Virus record (IMG/VR): IMGVR_UViG_3300028592_000015
Coordinates: 1-52,514 of that record
Reading direction: 5' to 3' (one strand)
DNA from: a virus
DNA length: 52,514 bases
Shown one piece after another: positions 8,185 through 16,427 of the stretch. Position 1 is the first letter of the stretch. Each line of letters starts with the position of its first letter. Under the pieces are notes generated by a model, which was not told where the DNA came from, made no database searches, and saw only the letters and a program-made list of their open reading frames with translations. The translations under genes were made by a program, and so were the position numbers.

Positions 8185-8424
8185 TCACGCCGCCTTCATC
8201 TCGCGCAGGATGCGCCGCACATCGCACAGCTTCATCTTGACCGCGTTGCCTTCGTCCCGAGGACTGACAGAGACCGGCGTCTTGCGCACATGGCCCCAGC
8301 CCTCGATGACCAGTTTCGGATGGCCGCCCGTTCCCGTCTCCATACGACAGTGGGCGCCGGCTTCTTCCACGATGACCTTGGCCTGACGGAACACGGTTTT
8401 GCCGTAGCCGCTGACTGCGCCCAT
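8185..8424 (-). CDS. Small HicA-like hypothetical protein
   Basis: The 79-residue basic protein has AKVIVEEAGAHCRMETGTGG, H-P-K-L, RKTPVSVSPRD, and a C-terminal VRRILREMK helix. The layout of a short helix, a beta sheet with a Gly-His turn and a C-terminal helix recalls the dsRBD-like fold of HicA mRNA interferases, but no HicB partner is adjacent, so this is a weak resemblance. GGAGAG lies 8 nt upstream. It is the first minus-strand ORF after the tRNA and precedes terS. Confidence 0.5.
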   Translation of the reverse strand: MGAVSGYGKTVFRQAKVIVEEAGAHCRMETGTGGHPKLVIEGWGHVRKTPVSVSPRDEGNAVKMKLCDVRRILREMKAA

Positions 8425-8581
8425 GGGTCATGCTCTCCGATGAAAGGGCACGAGCGGGCGAAGCATGTTCTAATGCTCTTGGCTTTGAATGGGTGTCATT
8501 CGCCGCGCTCGATGATGTCGCCCAGCACCCCTATATGAATACCCCGCGAGGCTCGCAGGCCTTCGGCAATGCCAGGCAATT
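8425..8581 (-). other. Leader region between tRNA-Met and first late ORF
   Basis: There is no coding sequence I can support here. It is the obvious place for a late promoter on the minus strand. A TATTCATATA stretch is visible (near 8530-8540), but no well-spaced -35 box is, so no promoter is called. Confidence 0.3.
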
Positions 8582-8659
8582 TGGTTGCGGAGGAGGGATT
8601 TGAACCCTCGACCTCTGGCTTATGAGACCAGCGAGCTACCGGACTGCTCCACCCACGCA
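8582..8659 (-). tRNA. tRNA-Met (CAT), initiator-like with a 1-nt acceptor bulge
   Basis: The minus strand folds as a tRNA with an encoded CCA end, a T arm (GAGGG-TTCAAAT-CCCTC), the anticodon loop CTCATAA, and the D region GGAGCAG...GGTAGCTCG, which is typical of initiator tRNAs. It is 78 nt, one more than usual. An extra T interrupts the 5' acceptor strand (TGCG-T-GGG), and the third anticodon-stem GC pair of initiators is a T-G here. It could be functional, decaying, or recruited for a non-standard role. Confidence 0.8.
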
Positions 8660-8773
8660 AAATGCTTATCGGTAACTATTTTCGCACCGATCGCAAAAAC
8701 CGTATTGACGCGAACCGCGAACTGATATTGTTTGCGGATCAGGCAATTGCGCCGACCGACAGGAGACTACCCC

Positions 8774-8890
8774 ATGGCCTCAGAGCCATCCGCCCAAGAT
8801 GGGCATTCCCCCAAATCTCGCGAACCACCATGTCGCTCCGATGACCGCGCCTGCAACGGCTGCATTTCATCTCAGGAGCCACCATGTTAA
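8774..8890 (+). CDS. Possible 38-residue cysteine-containing peptide
   Basis: This short ORF begins MASEPSAQDGHSP and contains four cysteines (20, 27, 30, 38), two of them in C-N-G-C. AGGAG lies 8 nt before the ATG. It is hydrophilic and Pro/Ser-rich, with no known family. It lies upstream of the XRE gene on the same strand. The ribosome site and position favour translation, but there is no further support. Confidence 0.35.
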   Translation: MASEPSAQDGHSPKSREPPCRSDDRACNGCISSQEPPC

Positions 8891-8915
8891 TTCGACATTC
8901 GACCGGGCCACCATG

Positions 8916-8941
8916 CCGTCTGGTTCATTACAGCCAGACGG
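8916..8941. repeat. Inverted repeat upstream of the XRE gene
   Basis: CCGTCTGG and CCAGACGG form a perfect 8-bp inverted repeat around a 10-nt loop. It ends 15 nt before the XRE start and just before its ribosome site. No T-run follows on either strand, so it is more likely an operator or a translational hairpin than a terminator. Confidence 0.5.
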
Positions 8942-8956
8942 AAAGAGGAGGCACCG

Positions 8957-9214
8957 ATGCCAGGCCATGGCAAACGCTACAAGTTCACCCCGCTCACGGG
9001 CGCGCAAATCTCGGAAGAGCTGCGCGCTCTTGGTCTATCCGTGACCGAGGTGTCTCGGCTGGCTGGCGTGAACCCTGACCGATTGGTGAAGTGGATCAGC
9101 GGCGAGGAACCGAACCCGCCGCAACTGTTTGCCTCGTGGCTTGCCGCGATGGCTGTGCCGGGGGCACTTGAGGCCGCGCGGCATCGCGCCGATCATCTCC
9201 GCATCAATGAATGA
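8957..9214 (+). CDS. XRE-type helix-turn-helix regulator
   Basis: The 85-residue protein has GAQISEELRALGLSVTEVSR followed by LAGVNPDRLVKWISG, a clear XRE-like HTH (residues about 13-47), and a short C-terminal helix. GAGGAGG precedes the ATG. It is transcribed on the plus strand between two minus-strand blocks (early replication and late structural genes). A role in the early-to-late switch is plausible but inferred from position only. Confidence 0.65.
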   Translation: MPGHGKRYKFTPLTGAQISEELRALGLSVTEVSRLAGVNPDRLVKWISGEEPNPPQLFASWLAAMAVPGALEAARHRADHLRINE

Positions 9215-9239
9215 GCCGGTCGCTCTAGGAGCGCCGGCT
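9214..9239. repeat. Hairpin at the end of the XRE gene
   Basis: AGCCGG-T-CGCTC, a TAG loop and GAGCG-CCGGCT form an 11-bp stem with one bulged T, starting on the last base of the XRE stop codon. There is no U-tract on either strand. It lies between convergent genes, so it could act as a weak bidirectional terminator or an mRNA-stabilising hairpin. Confidence 0.5.
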
Positions 9240-9337
9240 GCAATTCATCTATCGTATCGCTGTTGAGGCCATTTATCGTGGTTTTGCGCAGGCTTGTCGA
9301 ACGACGTTTATGTCACCGATGAACACCGGCATTTGTG

Positions 9338-9835
9338 TCACCATACAGGCAGGCCAGACCTGTTGAGTTGCTTCGCAATCACATCAGCTGCGAAGTCCCT
9401 ACGCAGGCGGAACGTCGCTTCTGGCATACCAAGCCACTTCGCCACGTCTCTTCCGCTGTAGCGCTTCGCTTGTCCCTTTACGGCTGCAATCAGCACGGCT
9501 TGATGCTCTGGGTAGGCCGACACCATGCGCAGCCATGGCCTATGCTGCCCCATGCCGAACAATACCATGTCCGAGCGGCTGATGTCCCATGATGACGGCT
9601 TGATCTTGGCCACCAGCCGCTTGCGCATGGTCGTCTCGCCCTTCCGTTGGGCCTCTACTTCCATCAAGCGCTGTTCGGCTATGTCCGACTGGTCATATTC
9701 GTATTCCGGCATGGCTGCCTTCAGGCGCTTGTGCCCTACCCGGCCGGTGGTGGCGTCGAGCACGCGGAATGCATCAGCCAGCGCGCAGCGGACGAGCTTT
9801 GCGTCCCATTGTTTCGTCGTTGCCTTGTCCAGCAT
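9338..9835 (-). CDS. Hypothetical DNA-binding-like protein ending the early operon
   Basis: The 165-residue basic protein has HRPWLRMVSAYPEHQAVLIAA followed by YSGRDVAKWLGMPEATFRLRRDFAADVIAKQL. The latter has a helix-turn-helix look. The ATG directly abuts the upstream stop (TGA-ATG). No family name is certain. As the last gene of the leftward early operon it could be a late-transcription activator, which remains a guess from position and HTH. Confidence 0.55.
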   Translation of the reverse strand: MLDKATTKQWDAKLVRCALADAFRVLDATTGRVGHKRLKAAMPEYEYDQSDIAEQRLMEVEAQRKGETTMRKRLVAKIKPSSWDISRSDMVLFGMGQHRPWLRMVSAYPEHQAVLIAAVKGQAKRYSGRDVAKWLGMPEATFRLRRDFAADVIAKQLNRSGLPVW

Positions 9836-10213
9836 TCAGCCCTCCAGTACCGCGGCATAGAGCCGGTCTTGTGCGATTTGCGTCAGGATGCGCGAACAAA
9901 GCTCTGGCATCTCCATGTCGCGGCCCATGGCCTCTTCAGCCAGCATTGTTCGGTGCTTGGCCGCCATAGGAACCGGGATCTTCGAATAGGTATGCATCGT
10001 CCCGTTCGCGTAGATGCCCCACTCGTTGAGCATGTGGGCAATGGTGTTCGCCGTGTGCGTCTCGCGCAGCGCAACCTCGATCGATGGGGCGGTGTAACCC
10101 ATCCCCGAATAGTGACCGATCCACGCGCACTTGCGGTTGCTCCATCTCTCGGCAAAGAGCGGCGCCCCAAGCCTGGGTAGTTCTTCCCCGAATAGGTTGC
10201 GGTCGCCGGTCAT
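9836..10213 (-). CDS. Hypothetical early protein
   Basis: The 125-residue protein starts at MTGDRNLFGEELPRLG, with ATGA coupling to the upstream gene. It has IGHYSGMGYTAPSIEVALRE and a helical C terminus (LCSRILTQIAQDRLYAAVLEG). No family is recognised. It is translated within the leftward operon just after the primase-helicase and the 115-residue protein. Confidence 0.55.
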   Translation of the reverse strand: MTGDRNLFGEELPRLGAPLFAERWSNRKCAWIGHYSGMGYTAPSIEVALRETHTANTIAHMLNEWGIYANGTMHTYSKIPVPMAAKHRTMLAEEAMGRDMEMPELCSRILTQIAQDRLYAAVLEG

Positions 10214-10557
10214 AGCCCGATGCACTCCTCGAACCACTTCCTGCCGGCTGGGCTGACCGCATAGACCCGGTGGCCAAGCCCGCCCTGATAGTAGCGGCGC
10301 AGATCGTCATTGCTGCCGCTGGCGCGCGGCTCCGCTGATATGGTCGGGGCGATGCTCTCGATTATCAGCCCCTTGCGCTCCAGCCACTTCACCGCGCCGA
10401 GGAAAGCCCCGCTGCCGGTCTGGGGCGGGAGGAGAAACCAGACGGCATCGGGGAAGGTGCCGCATTCTGACCGGCGTTGCCGGATCACGCGGTCATCCTT
10501 TTCGACCAGGCGCCACATGATGAAGAGCTTCTTTTCGTGCGGTGTCATCGCAGCCAT
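10210..10557 (-). CDS. Hypothetical early protein, winged-helix-like C terminus
   Basis: The 115-residue protein starts in a TGATG junction with the primase-helicase stop. FLGAVKWLERKGLIIESI and HRVYAVSPAGRKWFEE look like the recognition helix and wing strand of a winged helix domain. No exact family is known to me. It is in the replication block. Confidence 0.55.
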   Translation of the reverse strand: MAAMTPHEKKLFIMWRLVEKDDRVIRQRRSECGTFPDAVWFLLPPQTGSGAFLGAVKWLERKGLIIESIAPTISAEPRASGSNDDLRRYYQGGLGHRVYAVSPAGRKWFEECIGL

Positions 10558-12947
10558 CAGAATGGTGGCTCCCCTGATGCCAGTTCTCTCTTCACGTCGT
10601 CAGGAATGCCCGCGCCGGGCTGCGCCTGTGGTCGCTCCTGCTCCTGCTGACGTGGCGGTCGTGGTCGATCGCTCTTGCCGGTCCACCACACGATGCGCTT
10701 ATCGTTATCCCGGCCCATGTAGCCGGCATTGATCAGCGCCATGGTGGTGCGGCTCAGGAAGTCGGCCAGTTCCTTTTGACGGGCCTCCTGCTCCTCTTCC
10801 GGGGCCTTGAAGCTCATGCGCTTGCGGACCTGTGCCACAAGGGCGCTCTGGGCCACGCATTTACTCACTGAGCCCGCTTCGACACCTTGAGGCATGTCCT
10901 GCCCATGATCGGCCTGCGCAGCCACCAGCGCGTCAAATACGAGCTTATTGCCGCCCTGCAGTCTGGTGACGTCCTCCTGCTGCTCGTGCTGGCTATGCTT
11001 CGCCGGCCGCGCGCAGATCATGGTGGTGAATGGCTCGCCATCCTCGTCCAGTTCGTTCAACGTCACCGGCTCGAGCACAAAGGCCCATGACTTGTTGCCG
11101 ACGCCGTTCTTGTTCTTGGCGAGGCGAGCGCGACGTATCGGCTGCCCATTGCCGTCGAGAGCTGGCTTTGGCTCTTCGCGCTTGTTCGGGGCCGGGATCA
11201 TCTGCTGGCGGAGCTCGATCACATTCGGCACATTGGCCACCAGGGCCGTGGAGCCGCGCACCTTCGTGCCGCCTGCATTCATGTGGTGGACCACGGCCAC
11301 GGTCGCGCCCGTGCGCTCCCGGATGCGATTGATGCGACCCAGAACCTTGCTGGCCTCGCCGCTGCTGTTCTCGTCCATGCCCTCGGTCGCCATTGAGAGC
11401 GTGTCGATGATGATAAACTCAAGGCTGCCGTAATAAGCTTTCCACTCGAGGCACTCGGCAATGAACCGATCGACCACGGCGTCATCCATGAGCGTGAAGC
11501 CGGTCCCGCCATTGGCAAATGGGTCCATGACGACATATGGGATATCTGCATCTGGGCTGATGCCCTGAGCCTTCAGACAGCCCTTGAAGCGAAGTTCGGT
11601 GCCCTTGCCATCTTCGACCGCCATATGGATCACAGCGCCCTGCCTGACCTTGTGGCCGGCATAGTCGAGGCCGCGGGCGATCTTCATGCCCATATCCATC
11701 ACGAGGAACGTCTTGCCTGCCATGCTCTCGCCGGCGAGGATCATGATGCCGTTGCGCTCGATCAGGTGCTTGACCAGCCAGTCATAGACGACTGGCTTCT
11801 TTGCGATGGCGCCGCTGGTCTGGGCTCCGAATGTGGAGCGGGGAGGCTTCTGTCGATAGGTCGGCAACTCGTCGAGGATGGCCTGCAACTGCTCGCCATT
11901 GCCGCCGAACTTCTCCACCCAGTCGGTGATGTCGCCCTTGTGGTCGAAGCCGGGAACGTGGTCGGCAAAGTTCAACACCCGAATGCGACGGGCAATTCCC
12001 TTCATGGACTGGGCAAGTTTGTCCGCACGATCGCCGGCTGCGTCATTGTCGAGGCAGATCACGACATCGGCGTCACGGAAGCAGGCGGCATGGGCATCCG
12101 TCCAGTGCTTCGAGCCGCTTGAATTGGTGGTGCCGCAGAAGCCAAGCTTGTCAGCGGTTTGGGCATCTTTCTCGCCCTCGGCCAAGATGATGGTTCGGCT
12201 CTCGGCAATGGCGATCTCCACCTGGGGGTGGTTGTATATGGTGTGCTCGACGCCTTCGGGGAATCGACGCGTCTCTCCGTTGGGCCATGTCTGGAATTTG
12301 TCATGGTCATATGCCGACCAGTCCTTGCCTGGGCCGGGACGCATGAAGTCGCCGGCCGACAAACCCCACACCCAAGACCCATCACCAAGTCCGGATGGTC
12401 GCCGCTGCAAGAACGTCTTCCATGTGCTGGTGCCGTCCTTCGTCAGGGCGAACGATCGGTCTGGCATCCTGATTTGAAACCGACAGACCTGATAGAGCAG
12501 GTTTCCGTCGCGATCTGGATAGTCGTAGGTCGCGACCATCTCGCGCCTGCCCTCGGCAGCGAGAGGCTGTGGGGGCGTTTTGCTTTGCCGTGGCTGTTCC
12601 GGTGGTCGCGCTGGCTTCCCGCCGCTGGCGCTGTTCTCTGGCAGCGCAATGCCGCCCATACCGGCCACCTCGGCAACAGCCGTTGGGAAGTCGACACCAT
12701 TCAGGGCCATGAGGAATTGGAAGTGGTCGCCTGAGGCGCCGCAGCCGAAACAATGGTATCGCCCCTCTTGCCCATCGGCATGGAAGCTGGGGCTGTTCTC
12801 ATTGTGAAAGGGGCAGCAGGACCAAAGGTCATTGCGGCCGGGATTGGACTTACCCTTGTCCCAAACCACATGCTGGCCGACCACATCGGTGATCGGAACC
12901 GCGGCGCGCAGCTCATCGAGGAAGGCTTCGGGGAAACGGTCGATCAT
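10557..12947 (-). CDS. Fused DNA primase-helicase (CHC2 / Toprim / RepA-type ATPase)
   Basis: This is a 796-residue replication protein. At the N terminus a zinc-binding primase motif uses C45, H48, C66 and C69 (CPFHNENSPSF...YHCFGCGASGD). Next is a Toprim domain with ILAEGEKDAQTA and CLDNDAAGD. The C-terminal half has a RecA-fold ATPase with ILAGESMAGKT and IIIDTLSM, of RepA/AAA_25 type. The protein would make primers and unwind the phage template. It is coupled to the DUF4031-like gene upstream by ATGA. No separate DnaB-like gene is present, which fits one bifunctional enzyme. Confidence 0.88.
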   Translation of the reverse strand: MIDRFPEAFLDELRAAVPITDVVGQHVVWDKGKSNPGRNDLWSCCPFHNENSPSFHADGQEGRYHCFGCGASGDHFQFLMALNGVDFPTAVAEVAGMGGIALPENSASGGKPARPPEQPRQSKTPPQPLAAEGRREMVATYDYPDRDGNLLYQVCRFQIRMPDRSFALTKDGTSTWKTFLQRRPSGLGDGSWVWGLSAGDFMRPGPGKDWSAYDHDKFQTWPNGETRRFPEGVEHTIYNHPQVEIAIAESRTIILAEGEKDAQTADKLGFCGTTNSSGSKHWTDAHAACFRDADVVICLDNDAAGDRADKLAQSMKGIARRIRVLNFADHVPGFDHKGDITDWVEKFGGNGEQLQAILDELPTYRQKPPRSTFGAQTSGAIAKKPVVYDWLVKHLIERNGIMILAGESMAGKTFLVMDMGMKIARGLDYAGHKVRQGAVIHMAVEDGKGTELRFKGCLKAQGISPDADIPYVVMDPFANGGTGFTLMDDAVVDRFIAECLEWKAYYGSLEFIIIDTLSMATEGMDENSSGEASKVLGRINRIRERTGATVAVVHHMNAGGTKVRGSTALVANVPNVIELRQQMIPAPNKREEPKPALDGNGQPIRRARLAKNKNGVGNKSWAFVLEPVTLNELDEDGEPFTTMICARPAKHSQHEQQEDVTRLQGGNKLVFDALVAAQADHGQDMPQGVEAGSVSKCVAQSALVAQVRKRMSFKAPEEEQEARQKELADFLSRTTMALINAGYMGRDNDKRIVWWTGKSDRPRPPRQQEQERPQAQPGAGIPDDVKRELASGEPPF

Positions 12948-13270
12948 CTACCCACCGTCTCAATGCGCTGCTTTCGTGCCCGGAGAGCATCGATGCGCTC
13001 GATCATGGCGGTGTCGCCGCGCTGCTGGGCCACGAAATAGGAACAGCCGTAGCGGTCAGTCAGGATGGCGCCCTTGGCCAGAGCCAGTTCCTTCTTGCCC
13101 AGGCTGATGTCGTAATGCTCCCAGCTCGCCTTCGGCGGCTGCTGAAACCACTTCCGCTGGATGCCGATGGCATCAGCCATGGCATGCAGTTCATCGAGGG
13201 TGTCAGCAAACATATGGCACATGACCATGCGTCCGTATGGGAGGCGGATATCATCGACATAAACCGTCAT
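12944..13270 (-). CDS. DUF4031-family protein
   Basis: The 108-residue protein opens TVYVDDIRLPYGRMVMCHMFADTLDELHAMADAIG, the recognisable start of DUF4031, and continues with HYDISLGKKELALAKGAI. The family is common in phages, and its function is unknown. It is coupled by ATGA on both sides. Placement directly before the primase-helicase suggests an early function. Confidence 0.8.
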   Translation of the reverse strand: MTVYVDDIRLPYGRMVMCHMFADTLDELHAMADAIGIQRKWFQQPPKASWEHYDISLGKKELALAKGAILTDRYGCSYFVAQQRGDTAMIERIDALRARKQRIETVGR

Positions 13271-13581
13271 GCTGCTTGATCCTCGACAGCCGGCTCTTCC
13301 TTCCGCTCGAGCTCCAACCTGATGTGAACCATGTGGGCCTCGAATGCCTTGGGGCTGCGCTTATGCAGGCTCAACAGCGTCTCGATATCGACCGGCGCTG
13401 CCCCGATCTCTTCAAGGATGCGCCACGCATCTCTCAAACCATCCATGTGGAGATTGTGCGCCCGCCTGATGTCGCCATCGGTATCGAGGCTCATATGACG
13501 CTCGAAGTCGCGATCGATGCGGCTGGCAGCGAGCTTCAGTTCTTCTTGGGCGGCTATGATGCGCTGGCGGAGGGACTTCAT
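13267..13581 (-). CDS. Hypothetical helical early protein
   Basis: The 104-residue protein is predicted mostly helical (RQRIIAAQEELKLAASRIDRDFERH, GLRDAWRILEEIG) with an acidic C terminus. No family is recognised. It is linked to the GcrA homologue upstream by ATGA overlap, so the two are likely co-translated. Confidence 0.55.
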   Translation of the reverse strand: MKSLRQRIIAAQEELKLAASRIDRDFERHMSLDTDGDIRRAHNLHMDGLRDAWRILEEIGAAPVDIETLLSLHKRSPKAFEAHMVHIRLELERKEEPAVEDQAA

Positions 13582-14066
13582 CGATGCGTCCCCAGATACG
13601 CCTTGTCATGGTGGGCGGCGCAATATGGCGAACCCTCGATCGAGTGACGGCCGCAGAACCCGAAGCCTGGCTTCAGAGGGTCGCCAATAGGCCATTTGCA
13701 GGTGTGCTCGTTCAAATCGAGAATGCTGCCGATCAATGCGGTGACGTCATTGCCCAGATCAAGCAGGCCATCTGGATCGTCATTGAACTGTGGCCCCTTG
13801 GCGCGTGCCGCCGATACCTGGCGCACATCGATGCGAGCCTCGACCTTGGGCGGCTTAGGCTTCTTCGGCGGCGCTGGTGGCTTTGGCGTGCGTCCCTTGA
13901 GCTGTATCTTGCGGCGCGAGCAGTAACCGATGATGGTGTTCCGCGTGCAGTTCCGGAAGCTCCGGGCAATGAGCGAAGCAGGCTTGCCTTCGGTAGCCAA
14001 TGCCCTGACCTTCGCTGCGCGCTCGGCCTCTGGCGTTTCCGTCCAATCTGGAAGCAGGTCATGCAT
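13578..14066 (-). CDS. gcrA-like: GcrA-family cell-cycle regulator homologue
   Basis: The 162-residue protein has an N-terminal HTH (WTETPEAERAAKVRAL...RNTIIGYCSRRKI) with a basic proline-rich linker (PPAPPKKPKPPK) and the diagnostic C-terminal CKWPIGDP...FGFCG...SPYCAAHHDKAY. In alphaproteobacteria GcrA binds sigma-70 RNA polymerase at methylated GAnTC sites and drives cell-cycle genes. A phage copy could redirect host polymerase to phage promoters. It overlaps the upstream methyltransferase by 8 nt, a suggestive pairing of methylation writer and reader. Confidence 0.85.
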   Translation of the reverse strand: MHDLLPDWTETPEAERAAKVRALATEGKPASLIARSFRNCTRNTIIGYCSRRKIQLKGRTPKPPAPPKKPKPPKVEARIDVRQVSAARAKGPQFNDDPDGLLDLGNDVTALIGSILDLNEHTCKWPIGDPLKPGFGFCGRHSIEGSPYCAAHHDKAYLGTHR

Positions 14067-15048
14067 GGGCGGGCTCCGCGAAAAGGTTATCGGTCTTGGC
14101 TCTTTCAAGTTCCGATAGGTTGCGAATAGCCTGTTTGAAGTAGGACGCCTTGAGCTCGAACCCGATGCCCTTGCGGCCCATTTCGACGGCGCTATAGACC
14201 TCGCTGCCGATGCCAAGGAACGGTGTAAGGACGGTCTCGCCTGGCATGCTCCACAGGTCGATGCATCGCTCGATAACGTCGAGTTGCAGGGGCGAGATAT
14301 GAACCTCGTCCTTTTCGTCGCGGCCGCCACGATACTGCAGGGTGCGGGTCTGGTTGATGTCCATCCATACCGGCGACGCGTACCGCTGCCAGACAAGGAT
14401 CGACTTCCACTTGTCATATGGCCATGGCTCGCGCCCATCGGCCCGGAACTGTGCGGCTTCGCGATCGTAGGCCTCACGGCTCACGTCAAGGCCGGTGCCA
14501 ATGTAGCGATCAAAGGGTCCATCCACCGGGTCGGCGTTGTCACCTGGCTTGCGGAACGTGACGATATAGTCGGCAAGCCCCTGCCCGCTGATCGTGCTGT
14601 CCTTCATGATCTGCGCATGAAGCAGGCGGATCGACTTGGTGCGCTGCTGCGCAACCACAGGGTCTTTCCAAATGCAAACCTCGGAGTGGAATATCCAGCC
14701 GGCGTCGGTGTAAGCTTGCACTACCTCGCCACGGAAATCCCGCATGCCGGTAAAACCATCGCGCGTCTTGCTGGTCGGCAACTGCATGCAATGAACGCTA
14801 TGCAGGCGCCCCGGCTTGGTAACCCGCAAAAGCTCCTGGATCAGGAAAGCGTAGTGGGTCCAGAACCCCTGCTTGTCGTTGTTGGAAATGTCCCGGTCGC
14901 TGTTGCTGAACCGGTAAAGACCCTCGAATGGTGGGGAGTGGACGCCGAAGTCGATGCTATCGCCGGGGATGGCGCGGATAAGCTCGCAACTGTCACCCTG
15001 GTAGATGGCATAGCGGTCGGTCACGACCTGATCGATCGCGTTGATCAT
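14059..15048 (-). CDS. DNA N4-cytosine/N6-adenine methyltransferase
   Basis: The 329-residue protein has motif IV as HSPPFEGLY (around residue 37) before the AdoMet-binding motif TPFLGIGSEVYSAVEMGRKGIGFEL near the C terminus, the beta-class order. The SPPF tetrad is compatible with either adenine-N6 or cytosine-N4 modification. It may protect phage DNA from restriction or alter transcription via the neighbouring GcrA homologue. No cognate nuclease is seen. ATGA overlap with the helicase. Confidence 0.85.
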   Translation of the reverse strand: MINAIDQVVTDRYAIYQGDSCELIRAIPGDSIDFGVHSPPFEGLYRFSNSDRDISNNDKQGFWTHYAFLIQELLRVTKPGRLHSVHCMQLPTSKTRDGFTGMRDFRGEVVQAYTDAGWIFHSEVCIWKDPVVAQQRTKSIRLLHAQIMKDSTISGQGLADYIVTFRKPGDNADPVDGPFDRYIGTGLDVSREAYDREAAQFRADGREPWPYDKWKSILVWQRYASPVWMDINQTRTLQYRGGRDEKDEVHISPLQLDVIERCIDLWSMPGETVLTPFLGIGSEVYSAVEMGRKGIGFELKASYFKQAIRNLSELERAKTDNLFAEPAHA

Positions 15049-16427
15049 GCTGCGGCTCCAATCCAGATTGGCAGGGTCATTGGTTCGGTGGGGAAATAAT
15101 CAGACCGGGTGCGGGACATGCCGCGGACGTTCTCGGCCGATAGGTCGGCCATGTGCTCTACCATCGCCGCTGCCATCCGCTCGGCGTCAGCTTCCTTGCG
15201 GCGAAGGTTCGCCACCACAGCGCCCTCGGTTTCGGCGCTGATGAAATGAACCGTGACGGGCTTCTTTTGCCCGAACCGCCAGAACCGGCGCTCGGCCTGG
15301 TAGATTTGCTCGAAGCTGTCATTCAGCCCGACAAAGCCGGTATCGGCACAGTGCTGCCAATTCATCCCGAAACCAGCTATCGACGGCTTGGTGATCAGGA
15401 CACGGATTTCGCCGGCAGTGAACGCCTTAAGCTTGGCTTCTTTGGCGTCGTCGGTATCGGAGCCTGAAACCTGCACAGCGCCTTCTATGGCGGCGCCAAG
15501 GCCCTCGCTCTCGCTGTTGAGATTGCACCACCAGACGAAGGGGCGGTCGGACGGCGTGATGGATGCGGCAAGCTCGACGCGCTGCTCTACGGTGTCCCGA
15601 CGCGCTGCAATGCGCTCTTGCATGGTGCGGGCCTCCATTGGGAACAGGAGGCCGGTGTCCATGCTCGGGGCGTATTCGGCCGACACGACATGCTGATGCC
15701 GCTTCATTGCCGGTAGGTCGTAGCCTTCGTCGGAATAGCCAAGGTCGGACGGCTTGCGGAGCATCACAGCCCATGAGGCCATCCACTTCCAAAACTCGTT
15801 TTCCGCATGGCCCTTCAGTCGCCACTTCTGCGTGTCGCCTCCGTCATGGGTGAAGAACGTCGCCAGCATGTCGGTGTAAGACATGGCGCCGATGAACTCG
15901 GCATGATTGCCAAGCTCCATGAAATCGTTGGGGGCGGGCGTGGCGGTCGCAGCAAGGCGGAAAGGCACGTCGCGGCAGTCATTGATCAGCTTGGTGCGAT
16001 ACACGCCGCCAGTGCTCTTGAGGATGGAGCTTTCGTCCAGCGCCACGCCGCCAAGTTCGCCCAAGGCAAACCGATCGATCTTCTGATAGTTGGTGACCTC
16101 GATCACACCATCAGATTGAGCGTTGACCACACGGGCGGGGATATCGAACGCGGACGCCTCGCGGCCATGCTGGTGCGACACAGCCAGCGGCGCGAGCAAC
16201 AGCACCGGCCTGCGGGTGTAACGCGACACCTCATGCGCCCAGACCAACTCCATCAGCGTCTTGCCGAGACCTGTGCCGGCAAAGATAGCGGCACGGCCTC
16301 GACGCAGCGCCCATTGGGTGATGTCGGATTGGTGCGGGAACAGATAGCTCGGAAGCTCGATGCGCTCGGTGATACCAGTGTCAGGATCAACCATGCGCTT
16401 GGCGGCGAGAAAGTCGTCGTAGTTCAT
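15045..16427 (-). CDS. SF2 (SNF2-like) DEAD-box helicase
   Basis: The start is at MNYDDFLAAKRMV (ATGA with the upstream stop), giving 460 residues. Motif I is GTGLGKT, motif II is LDESS, motif III is RLAATATPAPND, and motif VI is QIYQAERRFWRFGQKKPV. These are Snf2/helicase-like motifs common in phage replication-recombination modules. It likely remodels forks or translocates on dsDNA. The atypical DExS motif II is seen in some phage members. Confidence 0.85.
   Translation of the reverse strand: MNYDDFLAAKRMVDPDTGITERIELPSYLFPHQSDITQWALRRGRAAIFAGTGLGKTLMELVWAHEVSRYTRRPVLLLAPLAVSHQHGREASAFDIPARVVNAQSDGVIEVTNYQKIDRFALGELGGVALDESSILKSTGGVYRTKLINDCRDVPFRLAATATPAPNDFMELGNHAEFIGAMSYTDMLATFFTHDGGDTQKWRLKGHAENEFWKWMASWAVMLRKPSDLGYSDEGYDLPAMKRHQHVVSAEYAPSMDTGLLFPMEARTMQERIAARRDTVEQRVELAASITPSDRPFVWWCNLNSESEGLGAAIEGAVQVSGSDTDDAKEAKLKAFTAGEIRVLITKPSIAGFGMNWQHCADTGFVGLNDSFEQIYQAERRFWRFGQKKPVTVHFISAETEGAVVANLRRKEADAERMAAAMVEHMADLSAENVRGMSRTRSDYFPTEPMTLPIWIGAAA

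Noticed and set aside
8185-8424. HicA toxin of a HicAB pair
   Set aside because: Only a weak fold-level resemblance; no HicB-like partner nearby, so annotated as hypothetical.
9306-9342. IS-like ends (TTTATGTCACC and TTTGTGTCACC direct repeat)
   Set aside because: No transposase gene or second boundary; the 11-bp degenerate repeat is more likely an operator or chance.
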